A stretch of DNA of 20,086 bases from Chara braunii (taxonomy: Eukaryota > Streptophyta > Charophyceae > Charales > Characeae), in contig BFEA01000030.1 in the NCBI GenBank assembly GCA_003427395.1, positions 2,094,410-2,114,495 of the forward strand, given 5' to 3'. This document shows, in pieces, positions 17,701 to 20,086 of the stretch. Under the pieces are notes generated by a model. The model did not search any database. It saw only the letters and a program-made list of their open reading frames with translations, and had not been told where the DNA came from. Numbering within the stretch: the first letter of the stretch is position 1; each line of letters opens with the position of its first letter. The translations under genes were made by a program, and so were the position numbers.

Positions 17701-18560
17701 TGCGCTATGATACATCATGCCTTCGCATTCGACAAGGAGCTCCAGCGACACTTCATCAGGGGCTACGAGTCCGATCCAGACTTCGCCACGCTATATGCGC
17801 AACTATCTTCGGATCACCCGCCGGCCAGCCACTGTCGCATCGCCGATGGGTACTTGCCCCTGCACTCGCGGGGCAATACTTACTATGTGTCCCACGCGAC
17901 CACCGTCTTCGGACTCACCTTCTCGGCGAGTATCATGACTCACGACTCGCCGGCCATTTCGGAGTCAACCGCAATATTGCACGGCTTCGACAACGATTCC
18001 GATGGCCTGACCTCATCACCGACGTCACAAGTTATTGCGATTCTTGCGAAGTTTGCCGACGAAACAAACCCCCCAACCGCAACCCCTACGGCGAGCTGCA
18101 CCCGATGCCGATCCCGCAGGAACCCGGTCTCTCCATTGCCATGGATGTCACCGGACCATTCCCCCGCGACCGCCTCGGACACGACGGCATCCTCACTGTC
18201 GTGGACCAATTGAGTAAGTACGCGCGTTTTCTCCCTTGCAAGTACTACTCCACGGCTCCCGAGTTGGCACGCCTCCTGCACACCGGCTGGATTTACGGCC
18301 ATGGTCTACCGGAAGACATAGTCCGCGACCGCGACACTCGCTTCATGTCGGCATTTTGGACTGCACTCATGCAGGAGTTCGGCACAAAGATGAAGCCAAG
18401 TTCGGCTCGGCATCCACAGACAGACGGGCAGACGGAGCGGGCACATCAAACCGCTCAAATGATGCTTCGTACGCTCATCCGTCCGGACCAAAAAGATTGG
18501 GTTGACCGCCTCCCCGACATCGAGTTTGCCTACAACACTTCGGTGCCGCTTGCTCTCCCG
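17701..18560 (+). pseudogene. pol: pol, integrase zinc-binding and catalytic core
   Basis: The connector after RNase H reads in the RT frame to about 17,889. There a one-base loss moves the reading to a frame that stays open to 19,178. The zinc-binding part keeps both His (EYHDSRLAGHFG) and the Cys pair (CDSC/CEVC then RRNK). The catalytic triad is intact: Asp in AMDVTGPFP (18144-18146), Asp in the RDRDTRF motif (18327-18329) and Glu in GQTERAHQ (18435-18437), with 35 residues between the last two. The AYNTS motif follows near 18,530. Role: inserting the DNA copy into the genome. Confidence 0.95.
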
Positions 18561-19178
18561 CTTTCGTCCGGAAGTACAGGGAATTGCTGGCTCAAGCCCA
18601 CGCGGATATGCAAAAGGCTCCGCATGCAGCAGCAAGCCAACAGGCATCGCGAGCCACGTCCCATCCGCGCCGGCGACCTGGTTTGGGTTTCCGCGAAAGA
18701 GTTTGCACTGAAACAGGAGGTCTCACGCAAACTGCTTCCCAAGTGGTTTGGACCATGGCCCGTAACATCAGCCGCAGGCGATGAGCCCGATGGCCCTTCA
18801 TTTGTGATCAACATCCCCCCGCATCTGACGGTCCATCCAGTCTTTCACGCCTCAAAGCTGGCAACATACACGCCAACTAAGAGCGACGACTTTCCGGGCC
18901 GACGATCGCAGGACCCTCCTATGGACGGTCATCAGGAAGTTGACCACGTCATCACCGATCGCAAGTACGGCAGCAAGCCTCGACAGTACAAAGTTACATT
19001 CAAAGCCTGTGATCGCGACCACACTCGGTGGATTTCAGGAGCAGATTTGAAAGCATCCGCACCGCTGATCTACGCGCATTACGAGAAGCAAAGGTTAGCT
19101 CAGGAAGCTTCACAACCGGCCCCTCCCACCCGGACTGTGGTCCCTCCCTCAGACAGACAGCTTCGTCCTTGCAGGTAA
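18561..19178 (+). pseudogene. pol: pol, integrase C-terminus with GPY/F module and chromodomain-like tail
   Basis: Just after AYNTS the expected block with the PFEL-type motif is missing, and a short segment (about 18,560-18,612) reads sensibly only in another frame (RKYRELLAQAHADMQKA). The main frame resumes at MQQQANRHREPRPIRAGDLVW near 18,624. The GPY/F module is visible (KLLPKWFGPW ... HPVFHASKL, about 18,730-18,865). A tail at about 18,935-19,080 (VDHVITDRKYG ... YKVTF ... TRWISGADL) matches the spacing of a chromodomain, used by chromoviruses to target chromatin. The frame ends at TAA 19176-19178. Confidence 0.85.
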
Positions 19179-19190
19179 GCTCGGTCTTTC

Positions 19191-19203
19191 AAGGAGGGGG
19201 GGG
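19191..19203 (+). other. Polypurine tract
   Basis: AAGGAGGGGGGGG sits 12 bases after the pol stop and immediately before the LTR start TGTGGC. This is the standard priming site for plus-strand DNA synthesis in LTR elements. Confidence 0.85.
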
Positions 19204-20086
19204 TGTGGCATACTGCGTAGCCACACGGCCCGTCCCGCACTTTCATCCTAAAAGCCTAGAAAATAGGGCTTACAGGCCCCGATCATTTCAGCCTGAAACT
19301 GAAAAACGAGGGCCTGCAGGCCCTGTTCCGTTTTCAGCCTATTTCTGGGCCTTTCAGGCCCAGAGGCTTTTCAGCCTGAAACGGAGGGCCATTCTCAGGC
19401 CCTCATAAGATGGACCTACCCTAAACCTCAGGCACAAAACCAGGGTTTTCGGAACAGGCTATCTTTAGCCTGTTCCCACGACTGCCTTGAGCAGGAGCTG
19501 CGGCGGAAGCCCATGACTGCCTTTGGCATTGGCAAGAGCAGCCTCCTGGACTGCTGCCTCGCCTACAGCCAGTCCAGGCCGAGTAGTACATAGGGGTTTC
19601 CCATGCACTTCCCAGGTAGGTAGTTGGAGTAGGCACGAGTAGTCTTCAGGATTCGGCCGCAGCACTCAGGAGGAGCGCTGCAGTAGTCTTCAGCGCTGGG
19701 CGCCCATAGCTGTAGGTGTAGTCTTCAGCGCTGGGCACTAGTAGGTGGTAGTAGTAGCATTGGAGGGAGATGGCTGGCGGAGGCCAGCGGTATTTACCTG
19801 TGGCGCCATAGCTCCAGCTCCATCTTCGAGGTACCTGCATCAAGGCGCCAACTTCACAGGTTAGTACTGGACACAGAGAGAGAGTTCTTCTTCTTCCTCT
19901 TCTAAGTCCACCATCTCTTCTCACCCTCTCACCACCTGACTTCTCAGACTACGACAGAGAGAGAGAGAGTTGTGACTTGGGACTTGACGACATTGGATCC
20001 AGACTTGACATTTGGGATTCAGACATTTCGACGAGGGACTATTTGGGCCTGTGCCGAAGACTTGGTGTTGACGACATTCCCATCTT
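19204..20086 (+). mobile_element. 3' LTR, partial (runs off the window)
   Basis: The start is set by the polypurine tract and the TG dinucleotide. The first 22 bases fold on themselves (TGTGGC 19204-19209 with GCCACA 19220-19225). More stems follow at 19286-19298, 19310-19323, 19345-19363, 19369-19381, 19384-19404 and 19451-19476 (11 bp, 4-nt loop), built from AGGCCC and TTTCAGCCTGAAA words. A GTAGTCTTCAGCGCTGGGC word occurs twice (about 19,684 and 19,719). No clear TATA box, LTR end or target-site duplication is in view, so the LTR is at least 883 bp or ends at an unrecognised point. Confidence 0.75.

Larger units (their letters stand above)
13551..20086 (+). mobile_element. Degenerate Ty3/gypsy (chromovirus-like) LTR retrotransposon, partial
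   Basis: The order is gag, protease, RT, RNase H, integrase, then a chromodomain-like tail, polypurine tract and 3' LTR start. Integrase downstream of RNase H is the Ty3/gypsy order. The start given is the first base of the tandem array before gag; the true 5' boundary is unknown because no copy of the TGTGGCATACTGCG LTR start occurs upstream. The 3' LTR runs off the window. The copy has four nonsense codons, several indels and lost catalytic residues, so it is not autonomous. Confidence 0.95.

Noticed and set aside
17700-17889. Start of the 492-codon integrase frame as real N-terminal protein
   Set aside because: Up to about 17,889 the meaningful sequence is in the RT frame; the early part of the long ORF is out of frame.

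Overview
This is eukaryotic, repeat-rich DNA. There is no bacterial-style gene packing and I see no convincing intact host gene. Microsatellites, homopurine tracts and short tandem duplications are frequent. The one certain protein-coding unit is a decayed Ty3/gypsy LTR retrotransposon on the + strand, with integrase C-terminal features of the chromovirus type. A plant-lineage (streptophyte) genome is the best guess; the pol style reminds me of elements from charophyte algae such as Chara. That is recall, not a database result.

Layout. Positions 1-6,010 hold intergenic DNA with five separate short tandem duplications (units of about 125, 82, 32, 54 and 62 bp), a (GA)26 microsatellite, two further homopurine tracts and several hairpins. 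A dense run of eleven short inverted repeats surrounds a TATA box at 4,460-4,780. Positions 6,170-6,500 hold another cluster of hairpins. Positions 7,412-11,180 are mostly featureless apart from a near-perfect 32-bp foldback at 9,536-9,648. Positions 11,181-12,581 hold two weak ORFs of unknown nature. At 12,577-12,739 there is a short LTR-like unit followed by a primer-binding site close to the initiator-Met tRNA type. It belongs to a different element from the one downstream. Positions 12,868-13,345 are AT-rich degenerate repeats.

The gypsy element runs from about 13,551 to beyond the window end. It has a 17-bp tandem array with CCACGTCA cores directly before gag, then gag (coiled coil, capsid, one zinc knuckle), protease, reverse transcriptase, RNase H, integrase (HHCC and D-D-35-E) and a chromodomain-like tail. 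A polypurine tract and the start of a 3' LTR (TGTGGC...) at 19,204 follow. No matching 5' LTR is visible upstream, so the copy looks 5'-truncated or rearranged.

The copy is dead. It carries four in-frame stops, about five indels, Asp-to-Asn changes in the RT and RNase H active sites, and a lost zinc-knuckle Cys. All the nonsense changes and both Asp losses can be explained by C-to-T changes at CG or CHG sites, as expected of a methylated, silenced plant element. The gag/pol junction carries a canonical -1 slippery heptamer (GGGAAAT) immediately before the gag stop, with a GNRA-capped hairpin 10 nt downstream. This is the most interesting mechanistic signal, although a one-base deletion could mimic it.
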